A stretch of DNA of 64,000 bases from Armillaria gallica (Eukaryota > Basidiomycota > Agaricomycetes > Agaricales > Physalacriaceae). The DNA lies in contig JBANDB010000007.1 in the NCBI GenBank assembly GCA_037576215.1, positions 1,395,001-1,459,000 of the forward strand, written 5' to 3'. The translations under genes and the position numbers were made by a program. Of the stretch, positions 1-10,779 are shown piece after piece (position 1 is the stretch's first letter; each line of letters starts with the position of its first letter). The notes beneath the pieces were generated by a model. The model had not been told where the DNA came from and did no database searches. It worked only from the letters and a program-made list of their open reading frames with translations.

Positions 1-259
1 ACAACGACAGCTGGGTCTTGAGCTTTAGCTGGAAGAAACAGCGCACACCAAATACAAATGTCCCAGTAGTACCAGATTTGCTGCTTCCTCTCATGACCCA
101 GATTTTCAATCTGCTGCAGTGGACCCTTTGAACTTGAAACCATACGGAACTGGACTGATATCTTCGCACTCAACACCATAGCGCCGTTCTTCAACTTACG
201 TGCCTTCCTGTCCTTCCTCGTCAAGGGAACGCATTCCTGTCCCCAATTTAGTTAAGTGC
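1..259. other. Flanking sequence upstream of element 1
   Basis: No convincing gene. The first ~45 bases loosely resemble positions 11136-11185 (both carry GCAGCTGGG followed by a GAGCT-containing stretch), which may be an old local duplication, but the match is short and imperfect. The segment ends in the 5-bp target site of the retroelement that follows. Confidence 0.4.
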
Positions 260-264
260 CATCT
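260..264. repeat. Target-site duplication, left copy (CATCT)
   Basis: CATCT lies directly before the 5' LTR and is repeated exactly at 10775-10779 directly after the 3' LTR. A 5-bp duplication is normal for Ty3/gypsy integrases. It shows that the two LTRs belong to one insertion event and that its ends have not been rearranged. Confidence 0.9.
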
Positions 265-648
265 TGTTATGATTTATTCATTTTCCCATGCCTTGGCACC
301 ACGGCATCACGGCACCTCAGCGTTATGCGATAAATCGCAACTTGTATGATACATATTTAACGGCTGGTAACCTCATGGTTCCCCACCTGAAATGATTGAT
401 TGACAGATGGACAAGTAGATACAAACACTAGATGAACCAGTATATAAGTAGAGCAGCTCTCAGCCATGTACCCTAGCTTCGAGCTACAACTAATCTTATG
501 GACTTATCCTCTCCTCTTAAACGAGTCTAGAGCCTAACACGTTATACGCCTCGCTGGACTAAACTTCATGGCCCTACCAGCCTGCCCAAAGTGAGAGGCA
601 GTGCATTGGCAGATGCCTTGTTTGGCCTTCCTGAGTCCAACCATAACA
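265..648 (+). repeat. 5' LTR of element 1
   Basis: 384-bp direct repeat starting TGTTATGATT and ending AACCATAACA. It aligns without gaps to 10391-10774. All 16 differences are transitions, and 15 of them are CG in one copy and TG or CA in the other. It holds a TATA box (441-448), so U3 ends and R begins around 475. Confidence 0.95.
441..486 (+). promoter_or_regulatory. LTR core promoter and inferred RNA start
   Basis: TATATAAG at 441-448 is a strong TATA box; the 3' LTR has the same at 10567-10574. The 12 bases at 475-486 (AGCTTCGAGCTA), 34 nt downstream, are nearly the reverse complement of the sequence just after the LTR. In Tf1-type elements the 5' end of the RNA pairs with that site to prime reverse transcription, so the transcript is inferred to start close to 475. 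Confidence 0.6.
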
Positions 649-650
649 GT

Positions 651-662
651 TAGCTTGAAGCT
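651..662 (+). other. Probable self-priming primer-binding site
   Basis: TAGCTTGAAGCT begins 2 nt after the LTR. Its reverse complement matches LTR positions 475-486 at 11 of 12 bases. The one mismatch is a T where C would restore a CpG and a perfect 12/12 pairing. No tRNA-type site starting with TGG is found here. Self-priming from the RNA 5' end is known for Tf1 and related chromoviruses. Confidence 0.6.
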
Positions 663-2034
663 TCTTACTACATCTCGTAACGCTTGCCGACGAGATCTTT
701 TATGCCCTCCAACCGAAACAAACACATTCCCACACCAAAGAACCGGCGAAAGAACCCCAATGAGAAATACAAGACGAGACCCCATCATCGCCGACCAGCC
801 AACTGAAAAGGGCAAAAGTACCCAAAGCAACCTCAGACCCCCGACCCAAACGACGACTATGACCACGAAGGGCCATACGATTACTGCGGATACGACGACT
901 ACTCCGCAAACATCGATTAACCTGCTAAGCTCCCTACTTGCTTATCAGCTTTATCTCGTTCACCTTGTGTTTCACAAAAGTAGATGACCACGTGGACCTC
1001 TGGAACCATCATCGCCATCACAATATCAGAACCCTCCTCCTAACATCCATCATTGGATTTCTTGTAATCAGCGGATACTTCCTTGCAGAAAAAATCAAAG
1101 TGTGGCAAGCCCGCTGCATCCGAAACCGAATCCCATCACGCCTTCCCCAACCGACTCAGGCCTGACCAATTATCAGCAGGCACTTGTCATACTCACCATC
1201 TTCTTCTTTGTCCTTGCTCATCACCAGCTACGAACACTAAGGAATGACCTCGAATGACATGTGCAGCAGTTACGGCGCAACCAGAACCGGAACTAATGAG
1301 GGACGAAGAATTGTAGTTCGCCGTCCTCTCCTTCCTGATACAAATAACCATGTATCAAATTGTCGCACTATATGACGATATCCACAGACTTCACCAACAA
1401 CAGTGCCGATGACCCTGGACCTGACGAGTAGTCAGCTTATCGCTCTCAGCTCCACTATAGCTGGAGCAATTTTAATAATCTTCTTCACCGCGCTCGTCAC
1501 CCTCACCTTCCAGGAAGTAATCCGAGGCTTCCTCCAATGACACAGACTGCTGGTACCAGTCCACATCCCTCGAGACCCGACCCCAGAAGAATTTAGAAGG
1601 TATGTCTTCCCCAAAAGAAGATTCCCTGGAGCATACCCCCCAGAACCTCGACATTCCACTACCACCACTGACACCCTCCCCCGCACAAACTCGACGACTA
1701 CAACAACATCGATGCACTGAACAAACCGGAACTGGGCAAGGCACGAGGCCTCCTATGACTCAGAGGAGATCTATGAGAATAGGCAGGAGTTCAGTGCCAC
1801 CAACATACCCAGAAACACCACTCCAGGGCCCAGCAATGTTCCAAGAACCCCCAGTCCGGACCCCATCCCCGACACCAGGCCGGTATGGACTCAGATACTT
1901 GATGGACCAAACCCTGATGATAACCCCCACGGCGACGACCTGAACTACCCTTCTGGGACCTGGCAACCAGGAACTGCAGCGAGAACCCCCGGATCACTAT
2001 TTCCAGTACCACCACCGCGGAACTGGAAATACAC
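663..2034 (+). other. Internal leader of element 1, decayed
   Basis: Pyrimidine- and proline-codon-rich sequence between the primer site and the first readable part of gag. Several short frames are open, but none joins into a recognisable domain. It may be leader RNA plus the eroded N-terminus of the gag reading frame, because the frame that is clear from about 2035 seems to continue upstream. Confidence 0.4.
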
Positions 2035-4782
2035 GAGGTTATTACCATCTGCGACACTGACAGTGACAACTCCGCTCCTACATACCCCGGCGGCCCAGCG
2101 AATATCATACGCCGCCGTACTAGACCGAGACTGGTCATCCCCGCCCCCGCGCAGCTCCGACCACTTGGAGCCTTCCCCGAGTCCGACGCAGAGGACTCCG
2201 ACTCCCCAGGTGAGGATTTTATCACCTACCAACAGCGGATCGTCCGCAACCACGAATTCGACCCTCTACGGTACGATCACAAGAGGAACGAACAAATTGC
2301 TGGGGATCCCTTCTTCCTCGGCAGGGCCGACTTCGATTGGCCAGAACTATCTGTCCGAGATCAGGAGATTCTCGGCCCCGAACGAACCGCCGCCTGGGAC
2401 CTCAGGTGGCAGGATGTGGAATGAAGGTTCAACGCACGCAATTGGCATGTACGAGAACCCATGGGATACTACCTCGCAGTGGAACGAGGGGATCCCCTCA
2501 CCAGAACACTCGTGCAACGATGCGATATGATCATGGCTCACGTCTTTGCAAACCGAAACCGAGAACAGTTTCCCCCGGCAGAGGGAAACCGACTACACCA
2601 CATCCGCTTCCGCATGACAGACAAACACAGGGAGCTGGAGGATGGCCTCCCCCCCCTCGCAGCAAGGGAGAACGACCGCCTACGAAACGGTGCGTCCAGG
2701 GCAACCATCTAGAGGGTTTCGATACCCTTATCCCTCGGGATTTGCCCCCTCACAGAACCTGGAGGATATCCCCAACTTTCGAGTGGGACCACTCCCCGAC
2801 TCGCCACCACGGCAGCGAAACCCACGACGCCCCGGTTACTGGGGCCCAATGACGAGTAGACTTCTGGTGGTGGCCAGACAAGGAGCAGAAGTGGAGATGG
2901 AGGGCACAGGAGGAGCTGAAGAAGCGCCGCAAGAGACAGTGGAACAGAGAATGGCATGCATAGAGGCGCAGATGGTGCTAATGCGCGAGGAAAACCAGCA
3001 ACTCCGGGATGACCTGGAGGCTGCCAGAGGACCCGGGCAACAACAGCCCGTATCCTACCGACGAGGTCCCGACCCGGACCAGTACTCCATCCCGTGACCA
3101 CCATCCAGATATGGACCACCCCCGAATGGCCCTCTTGGGCCATGGGATGAAGATCACCCCCCACTGCTCGCGGGGGTGAAACCCATTCTGCTCAATCCGC
3201 CCCAAAAGTTCGCAGGCAAGCACGACGACATCGAGCGATTCCTGGGAGACTGCATGACATACTTCGCGGTCTTCCAGAATCAATTCCAGGGAATCCCCTC
3301 CCTGATGATTCCTTTCCTTTGCTCCTTCCTGGAAGGAGACGTGGAAGACTGGCGGGTCCATCGACGACCCAACTTCTGGTACACCCCGGTGCCTTTACCC
3401 ATACACGCGACACGAGAGATGCATGACGACTACGCCGCTGGACCCCGATATCGATTTCCCCGATACGAAGAATTCGTCGAGGAATTCAAACAACAATTCT
3501 GTGACCCCGCCATTGAACTAGTCCACGAGCAGAAGATGGGAGAAATCAGGATGGGCACCGACTCGCTTATCTCTTCTTCCGAAAGATGGAGAAGGAGGCC
3601 AAGTTGGCCAATTGACTCGATGACCAGAGCAACAATGGACACCTCATCTGAGCCGTGCGACGAGGGATCCCGTTCGACTACGGCAGAATGATCGCCAACA
3701 TTGGATACGGGATCCCGCTGTGCACATCCAGTACAGGCTGTGCACCAATGTGAGCTCTATCTCACATTTTGCTATGCTTCAAGACAGCATACAGGAAGAA
3801 GAGAACATCCTCTCCAGACTCCTATCCAAGATCTCAGCATCAGATCACAATAAGAATCCAGATTCATGTAGCTAAAGTGTCTCATCATGATCTTTTGATC
3901 ATCAAATATGGATCATTGTCCTCTCCTATTGTTCTATTGTTCTGTGATTCCATTGTTCTATCATCTGATCTCATTGTTCTGTACTCCCATTGTTCCTACC
4001 TATTGTTCCCCAAGTATGGAAACTCATTGTTCTCTAGTAGTATATAAGTAGCTGTAAGTTAGACAGAGAGAGGACTTTTTCCCCCATCTTTAGCCAGGTC
4101 TACCAATACATTTGCATTTACCCTCCAAGCATAGCTGCTGCCTAGCACCACCTAGGGCTCTATCACCAGGAGATTTATATACAATTCAGTATCTGGAAAC
4201 CATTGCCTAACATCTTCCTAATCATTAAATCACAATAACCGTTTCATTCGTTTCAATTAATCCAGTACACATCTGTCAGAATCGTTGAAGCCTTCCTTGC
4301 ATTCAAAAGAATTCGCCAGGAAACATATCTTTGGTTTACACCTAGTTTCCCAGCCTTACACTGCGGAACTACGAGGAATGGAAGCGGCAGATAATCAACA
4401 TGTATGAAGAACACAAGAAGCAGCGGGTCTTCAGTCAGACCCAAGGAATCGAACCGCACCGCCCCGACAAGAGACCCCCACCAAACCAGAAACAGATCGC
4501 GGGCCCAAGTCCCAAGCCACAGGGACAGAAACCCAATCCACCAAAGTCGAACCCGCCATGAAACACTGTCGGGCAGTGGACTACCCGACTGGCACCGACG
4601 TGCGAATGCAAGTCGACCGCGCTCGATACCTGAAGCAGGGACTCTGCTTCAACTGCGGAGAACGAGGACATCTGTCCAGGGATTGCCCCAAGCCGAGGAA
4701 GCAGCAAGTACGGGCAGTAATGCAGGGGACAGAAGAGGTGCCCCTCGTGCAGGAAACGAAGATAGAGGAGGTAAAAGATTAG
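2035..4782 (+). pseudogene. gag of element 1, broken by TGA codons, frameshifts and an insertion
   Basis: Encodes the capsid-type structural protein that would package element RNA. An upstream segment (about 2035-2712) is readable in one frame with a TGA at 2422-2424. The main gag follows in another frame (2642-3570; TGA at 3095-3097). A shift near 3570 leads to a segment with TGAs at 3613-3615 and 3649-3651. The frame is then split by a 640-bp insert (3721-4360) and resumes at LRNYEEW, the segment that normally follows the ANIG...IP stretch in gypsy gags. It ends with a CCHC zinc knuckle (CFNCGERGHLSRDC, 4645-4686; C-X2-C-X4-H-X4-C), the nucleic-acid-binding motif of nucleocapsid. Product: none functional. 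Confidence 0.8.
3721..4360. mobile_element. LTR-like insertion inside gag (likely solo LTR)
   Basis: The gag reading frame stops making sense at 3721 and resumes at 4361; joining across the gap gives a continuous IPL-RNYEEW reading. The 640-bp insert starts TG, ends CA, is flanked by CTG on both sides (3718-3720 and 4361-4363), is AT-richer than its host and has a TATA box (TATATAAGTA, 4041-4050) but no open frame. Near its start, GCTGTGCAC is repeated (3717-3725 and 3738-3746). This fits a solo LTR of an unrelated element nested in element 1. The 3-bp flank is shorter than usual, so the borders may be off by a few bases. Confidence 0.6.
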
Positions 4783-6261
4783 GTCACTCGGGTTCTGATT
4801 CGCCCGCAGCGACCTCGGACTTCACTGGTGCGCGTTCCTCTCCCGCTGGACGGTCTCATTTATTACAGACAGACATTTCTACTATGCATTCAGCTATACC
4901 CCAACCCTCATGTGCAGGGTCGGTTTCTACTTATGCGACTTCTAAAGATACAAAAAAATATGGACAAGACTCCCTGAGCAATGTATGGCCTATGCGCCAC
5001 GTTTCCTTTCCTATGCACCCAGTTACAGAATCAGCAAACCGATATGATCCATTACGACCCATTAACGACGCTAACGAAACCCCTTTTAGAGACTGCGCCT
5101 CGCCACTTAAAGGGTTGACAGTGCCGCCTGCCAGGGCACAAGCAAAGGCGACAACGACTGTCGCTGGGCAGGGGGCAGAGAGCCCCCAGGAAGTTCTCCC
5201 CGAGTGGAGAAGACGACCGACGAGTAACTCATTGCGAGCGAAAGTACCGATCGAAAAGGTGACCACCATATCACCACCTATCATAACGACGACGTCTCGA
5301 TCCAGTAACCCCGCGACTAGAGGTGATTCCAATGACAGTGGGGCGCTGGACGCAAGAAAGGTGCGATCGGATGGGGTGGGCTCCCTGACGACTCCGCATG
5401 TGGAGATTCGCTATAGACCCGGTGAAGGGGCCCCCCAAGTTTGGAAAATAGCCACGGCAAAATCCAACTCGGATAAGGGATTACCCCAAGGATGGACGAA
5501 CCGGTAGGTGAAGCACGTGCTACTGATGGCAAGATCCCTTCCTGCGACCAGTCCCGGGGCCTGCGCCCACCTCTAGAGGAAATAGATCCGATGACGGAGG
5601 TCGAAGGGAGGTTGGGGACTCCAAAAGTAACGAGGGTCCCTAAGGGAGTGCAAGCTCCCTACCAGGGCCACGGAGTGAGTGGTGGAGCTGGTAAGTCCGC
5701 GTGGCATGTGGCCCTAGCCGAGCCCAGTGCCTCGTCAGGAGGCGCTGCTCCCCAGAGACAAGTCACCTCCAGTCCCCTACCCATGACTGGGTTGGACGAC
5801 TGAAGACCTGCTGGATGCGCAGCAGCCCCAACCGACAAGAAAGCCGAGAGGAAGGAAGCCGCTAGTGCCCAGGCGGTAAAGAGGGGGCAAGTAAGTATGA
5901 TCAAAGTACTTGACGAGGAAGATGACACTTTCTTCCGACAATGGCTCACCAAGGGCAGTCCGACGATTTTCCCTGAAGCGAAAAGAACTCTCGCTTCCAA
6001 CTCCACCCGAATCTGAAACCAAATCTGAATCCCTGAACCTGACACCACCTGAATCCCCGACTCATGCAACGAAGTCTTTACCCAATGAAGAACAGTCCCA
6101 CCAACGGTAGTTGAACCTATTAAGGTCAGCGCGAAGGTGCAAGAAGTTCCTCATCGTTGGATGAAGCCTTTCAAAGTGGACTGGACACTACGTGCGATCG
6201 AGAAGCCTCGAGCAACAACGCCGCTCGCACTGTCCTTGCCCTATGGATACACAAGGACTGA
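4783..6261 (+). other. Gag-protease spacer of element 1
   Basis: After the zinc knuckle frame stops at 4780-4782, about 1.5 kb shows no recognisable domain. Serine/threonine/proline-rich frames are open in places (for example 5492-5803 and 5910-6110). In comparable elements this is a poorly conserved linker between nucleocapsid and protease, so decay here is hard to measure. Confidence 0.45.
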
Positions 6262-8400
6262 TTGGGAGAACTCAGTGACGAGCTTCTCAAAGAACTCCGA
6301 AAACCTGATGACGACGAATACTCCCGAGAAAAGTTATATGAGCTCCGGGAGTCGATCCGACACATCCGAGGCTCTGCGACCAGTGACCTCATGATCCCTG
6401 TGACTATTGAACCATGCACGGGCCAAAAGGTGCTTGGCACCAGGGCACTCCTAGACAGTGGATGCATTGGCAGCGCGATCAATCGTGCCTATGTCGACCA
6501 ACACCAGCTCAACACGAAGAAAGCGAAGGTACCCATACCGGTATACAACGCTGACAGAACCCGCAACCAGGGAGGAGACGTAACGGAGTTTGTTGAACTC
6601 TGTCTGACGATAGGTGAACACCGCAAATGAATCAATCTTGCAGTTACTAACCTCAGAAGGAAAGATATTTACCTCGGGCATGACTGGCTAAAATGCCACA
6701 ATCCCATCGTAAACTGGAAGACTGGCGCCATCATATTTGGCCGATGCCAGTGCATGACTAATCACGTAGAACTCCCCGACGCCAACCCCGAGGATTGGTG
6801 GGACGAAGAACTCGAAGAAGGCGACACGATTCTCGCCGTGCGAATGGAGGAGGAAATCATCATCCGGGGACTCCATCACGCAAACGACCTTGCGGCTAAA
6901 GCCAACGCCGACAAACCAAAGAAGACTTTCGAAGATCTGGTACCAGCTCACTACCATTCCTTCGCGACCTATTCTCTAAGGAGAATTTCGATGAACTTCC
7001 TGAACGAAAACCGTGGGACCATGCCATTGAACTTATCCCGAACGTGAAGTCAACCTTAGACTGCAAGGTCTACCCACTGAACCGAACCGAACAGGAACAG
7101 CTCGATAAGTTCCTCAATGAAAACCTCGAATCGGGACAAATCTGCCCTTCAAAGTCCCCCTTCGCCTCCCCTTTCTTCTTTGTAAAGAAAAGGACAGAAC
7201 ACTTCAGCCAGTCCAGGACTACCGAAAGCTGAACGAGATGACGATAAAAAACCAATATCCGCTCCCTCTTATAAGCGAGCTGATCGATAAGCTTTGTGGA
7301 GCAAAGTACTTCACCAAGCTCGACGTTCGTTGGGGATACAACAACGTCCAAATCAGGGAAGGAGATGAGGAGAAGGCCACCTTCCGCATGAACCGAGGAC
7401 TGTACAAACCGACAGTCATGTTCTTCGGGCTGACTAACTTCGCCCGCGACATTTCAGTGGATGATGAACAATATTTTCAAGGACCTGATCGCTGAAGGCA
7501 AGGTCACAATCTACCTGGATGACATCCTGATCTTCTCCAAAGATCTTCAGGAACACTGACAGATTGTACAGCGCGTTCTCCAGCACCTACGCGAAAACAA
7601 GCTCTTCCTCAAAGCAGAGAAGTGCGAGTTTGAAGTACTCGAGACCGAGTACCTGGGAGTTATCATCAGCGAAAACTCCATCCGAATGGACCCAGTCAAG
7701 GTCGCTGGCATTGCAGAATGGCCCGCGCCCCGAAAAAAGAAGGAACTACAGTCGTTCCTAGGGTTCACAAACTTCTACTGGAAGTTTATCAAGATGTACT
7801 CCAAGGTAGTCAAGCCACTAACGCTACTGACTGGCAAGATGGAATGGACATGGGGCAAGGCCCAACAAGACGCATTTGAGGAACTCAAACGCTGAATGGC
7901 CGAGGACGTGGTCCTCGCCATCCCGAATGATGACAAACCATTCTGAGTAGAAGCTGACTCCAGCGAAGGAGCGGTCGGTGCTGTCCTCAGCCAGCAACAG
8001 AACGGTGTATGGCGACCAGTGGCCTTCATGTCGAAGTCACTCAGCGCCACGGAAAGGAACTACGAGATATACGACAAAGAGTTGCTTGCAATCATGCTTG
8101 TGCTCTCTGAATGGTGCCATTACCTGATGGGTGCCCGACACGACGTAGAAATCTGGACGGATCATCAAAACCTCCAGTATTTCCGACTCTCCCAGAAACT
8201 GAATCGACGACAGGCGCGGTGGGTCACAGAGCTCGCTGAATACCATTTCAAGCTCCACCACAAGCCAGGGCCCAGAACGTGAAAGCCAACTTGCTTTCCT
8301 GATGAAGCAATCACAACCAAGGAACGAAGGACAACGACGACATCATTGTCCTAGAAGCTGCGCATTTCAGGGCATTAATCATGCCTACGATGACGGAAAC
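6262..8400 (+). pseudogene. Protease - reverse transcriptase - RNase H of element 1 (broken)
   Basis: Retropepsin-like part: LLDSGCIGSAI near 6448-6480 holds the D-S-G active site, followed by a TGA (6628-6630) and the conserved LGHDWL segment. RT: a leucine-rich approach, KLDVRWGYNN (7316-7345) and the polymerase motif YLDD near 7513. RNase H: VEADSSEGAVGAVL, YEIYDKELLAI and the IWTDHQNL motif follow to about 8282. Breaks seen: a missing A in the A-run near 7190, an extra T near 7440, TGAs at 7557, 7893, 7944, 8300 and 8303, and a shift near 8275. At each TGA the family normally has another residue, usually Arg. The catalytic residues are still legible, so decay is mostly nonsense and frameshift rather than missense. 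Confidence 0.85.
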
Positions 8401-10059
8401 GCAGCAAACAGTCGAAGAAGCGATGCGACAAGAAGAGCTTTGGGATGACGGCATAGCAGCCTCCTCTATTACGACGGACAAATCTATGTACCCCGCAAGA
8501 AGACGCTATGGGGCAATATCATTTCCCAATACCACGACCACATCACCGCCGGCCATCCAGGAATTGAGAAGACGAAGGAGCTTGTGCTCCGAGACTACTG
8601 GTGGCCGAAACTGAAGAAAGACGTCGAAGCCTATGTTAAAGGCTGTGAAACGTGCCAGCGAACGAAGTCAGATACGCATGCGAAGGAAGCACCGCTGCAC
8701 CCAAACGAAGTACCAGTCGGACCATGGACACACATCTCTGTTGACATGGTGACTGGTCTACCTGACTCCAACGACCACGACGCCATGCTTGTAGTCATCG
8801 ACAGATTCTCCAAGGCGATCATCCCTATCGCCTGCAACACCGAATTATCAGCAGAAGGATGGGCATGCCTACTATGCGATCACGTATATGCCCGCCACGG
8901 AATGCCCCAGGTCATCATATCTGACTGAGGCCCGCAATTTGTCTCCCAGTTCATGAAGGAACTGTATCAACTGCTCAACATCATGATGAACGCATCAACG
9001 GCCTTTCACCCGCAGACAGATGGCCAGACCAAACAAGTCAACCAAGAAATCATCAAATACCTCCGGATATTCGTGAATCACCGACAGACCGACTGGAGCG
9101 ACTGGCTGCCCCTAGCAGAATTTGCCCACAACAACCGAATACACAGTGCCACTGGGAAAAGTCCCTTTATGGTGCTCTATGGACGACACCTGCGTGCCAT
9201 GCCTGGGGCAAGACACGCATCCCCACTGGCTAATCCCGCCGCAGAAGACTTCGCACAAAAGATGATGCAAATCCATGCCGAAACGAAAAGGGCCCTCGAT
9301 GAGGCTGCTGAAAAGATGAAGAACCAGTATGACAAGTGACAACGCATGGCACATCCCTACAAGGTAGGCAATCGTGTATGGTTAGATGTGATGAACTTGC
9401 ATCTTCCCCGACTGAAGAAGAAGCTGGACAACAAGCGTGTCAGTCCCTTCTTGATCCTCAAAAAGACGGGGGCCAGCACCTTCAAGCTCAAGCTGCCACC
9501 CCACTGGAAGATCCATCCCCGCTTCAACGAGAAGCTGTTGACCCCATACACGCCTCCGGCGTTCCCAAACCAGGAGTTGCCACCGCCACCTCCTCCCGAC
9601 CTGATCGAAGATGAAGAAGAATATGAAATCGAAGAAGTCCTCGACGTGCGACTAAGACCAGTACGCGGACGACGAGGACAGAAATCCCGACAAGCGATGG
9701 ATTACTTTGTCAAGTGGAAAGGATGGACTCGGGAGCACAACTCCTGGGTACGGGAAGAGGAAATGGCTCATGCACAAGAAGCCATAGAGGAATTTGAAGA
9801 ACGATGCGGTGCAGTACGCCGCCTCGAGACCGACACCGTACGTGAGGACAAATGCATCACGATGATACTCGACTTCAAGTACGAAAAGAACGACGACGGT
9901 GAATGGAACCGCTCCTACCTCGCCCAACGACTCAATGGAAAACAGAAGTGGGTAAAAGACCCAGACGTCAATATCTGGGGACCCCTTATTCGCGAATACT
10001 GGAACTCCGTCCAGGGCAGCGCTCCTGGAGGAGACGACTTTGACAATCAGACCCTATAA
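8401..10059 (+). pseudogene. Integrase with C-terminal chromodomain, element 1 (broken)
   Basis: Zinc-binding HHCC end (GHPGIEKTKEL... CETCQRTK) is legible after a shift near 8455. The catalytic triad is visible: D in HISVDMVTG, D in IISD just before a TGA (8926-8928, in place of the usual Arg of SDRGPQF), and E in VNQEIIKYL. A further TGA lies at 9337-9339. From 9346 a clean frame runs to TAA at 10057-10059. It carries the integrase C-terminal fold, then a chromodomain at about 9613-9807 (YEIEEVLD ... YFVKWKGW ... NSWV), which in chromoviruses guides integration to marked chromatin. About 80 residues follow the chromodomain, with no domain recognised. Confidence 0.85.
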
Positions 10060-10390
10060 TGGGGATAGCTATGGGCCCCACTCACAATATTCTACGACCC
10101 GAAACAATAATCGATACACAACGCAATAATTTATAATGACACGACCTATCTATTCGATGATGAAGTATTTAACCTGACAGAAGACCAGCGTAAAGGGCCC
10201 CCTTTCCCTCGCTTCACCACCAAAAATCCATGATTCCATGTCGACGTTTGGACCGAGACTCGATGGGGACAAAGAAGCGGCATGTAGCAACAGGTGTGGC
10301 ATACTCCCTAGTTAGAGGGGGTCGGATGAAGAAGACACAGGGGGAGCGTCCTTACTGGCAGTCGGGACACCTGCCTTAACAAGGGGGTGA

Positions 10391-10774
10391 TGTTACGATT
10401 TATTCATTTTCCCATGCCTCGGCACCATGGCATCACGGCACCTCAGCATTATGCGATAAATCGCAACTTGTACGATACATATTTAACAGCTGGTAACCTC
10501 ATGGTTCCCCGCCTGAAACGATTGATTGACAGATGGACAAGTAGATACAAACACTAGATGAACCAGTATATAAGTAGAGCAGCTCTCAGCCATGTACCCT
10601 AGCTTCGAGCTACAACTAATCTTATGGACTTATCCTCTCCTCTTAAATGAGTCTAGAGCCTAACGCGTTATACACCTCGCTGGACTAAACTTCATGGCCC
10701 TACCGGCCTGCCCAAAGTGAGAGGCAGTGCATCGGCAGACGCTTTGTTTGGCCTTCCCGAGTCCAACCATAACA
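10391..10774 (+). repeat. 3' LTR of element 1
   Basis: 384 bp, starting TGTTACGATT and ending ACCATAACA, preceded by the purine run AAGGGGGTGA (10381-10390) that would prime plus-strand synthesis, and followed by the right target duplication CATCT (10775-10779). It keeps CpG at ten sites where the 5' LTR has lost it and has lost five that the 5' LTR keeps, so both copies decay independently. Confidence 0.95.
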
Positions 10775-10779
10775 CATCT

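Larger units (their letters stand above)
265..10774 (+). mobile_element. Degenerate Ty3/gypsy chromovirus LTR retrotransposon (element 1)
   Basis: Complete but decayed retrotransposon of 10.5 kb. Seen: 384-bp LTRs with TGTTA...TAACA ends, a perfect 5-bp target duplication, a primer site 2 nt after the 5' LTR, a purine run (AAGGGGGTGA) before the 3' LTR, and gag, protease, RT-RNase H, integrase and chromodomain in Ty3/gypsy order. The polyprotein is broken by about a dozen TGA codons and at least five frameshifts, so this copy cannot be autonomous. The LTRs differ at 16 of 384 positions, so it is much older than element 2 of this window. Chromodomain plus a self-priming type primer site points to the Tf1/sushi-like branch of chromoviruses; that placement is inference. 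Confidence 0.95.

Noticed and set aside
4404..5507. Long 367-codon plus-strand frame across the gag zinc knuckle
   Set aside because: It is a shadow of the real gag frame, which carries the CCHC motif in another register, and has biased, low-information composition.
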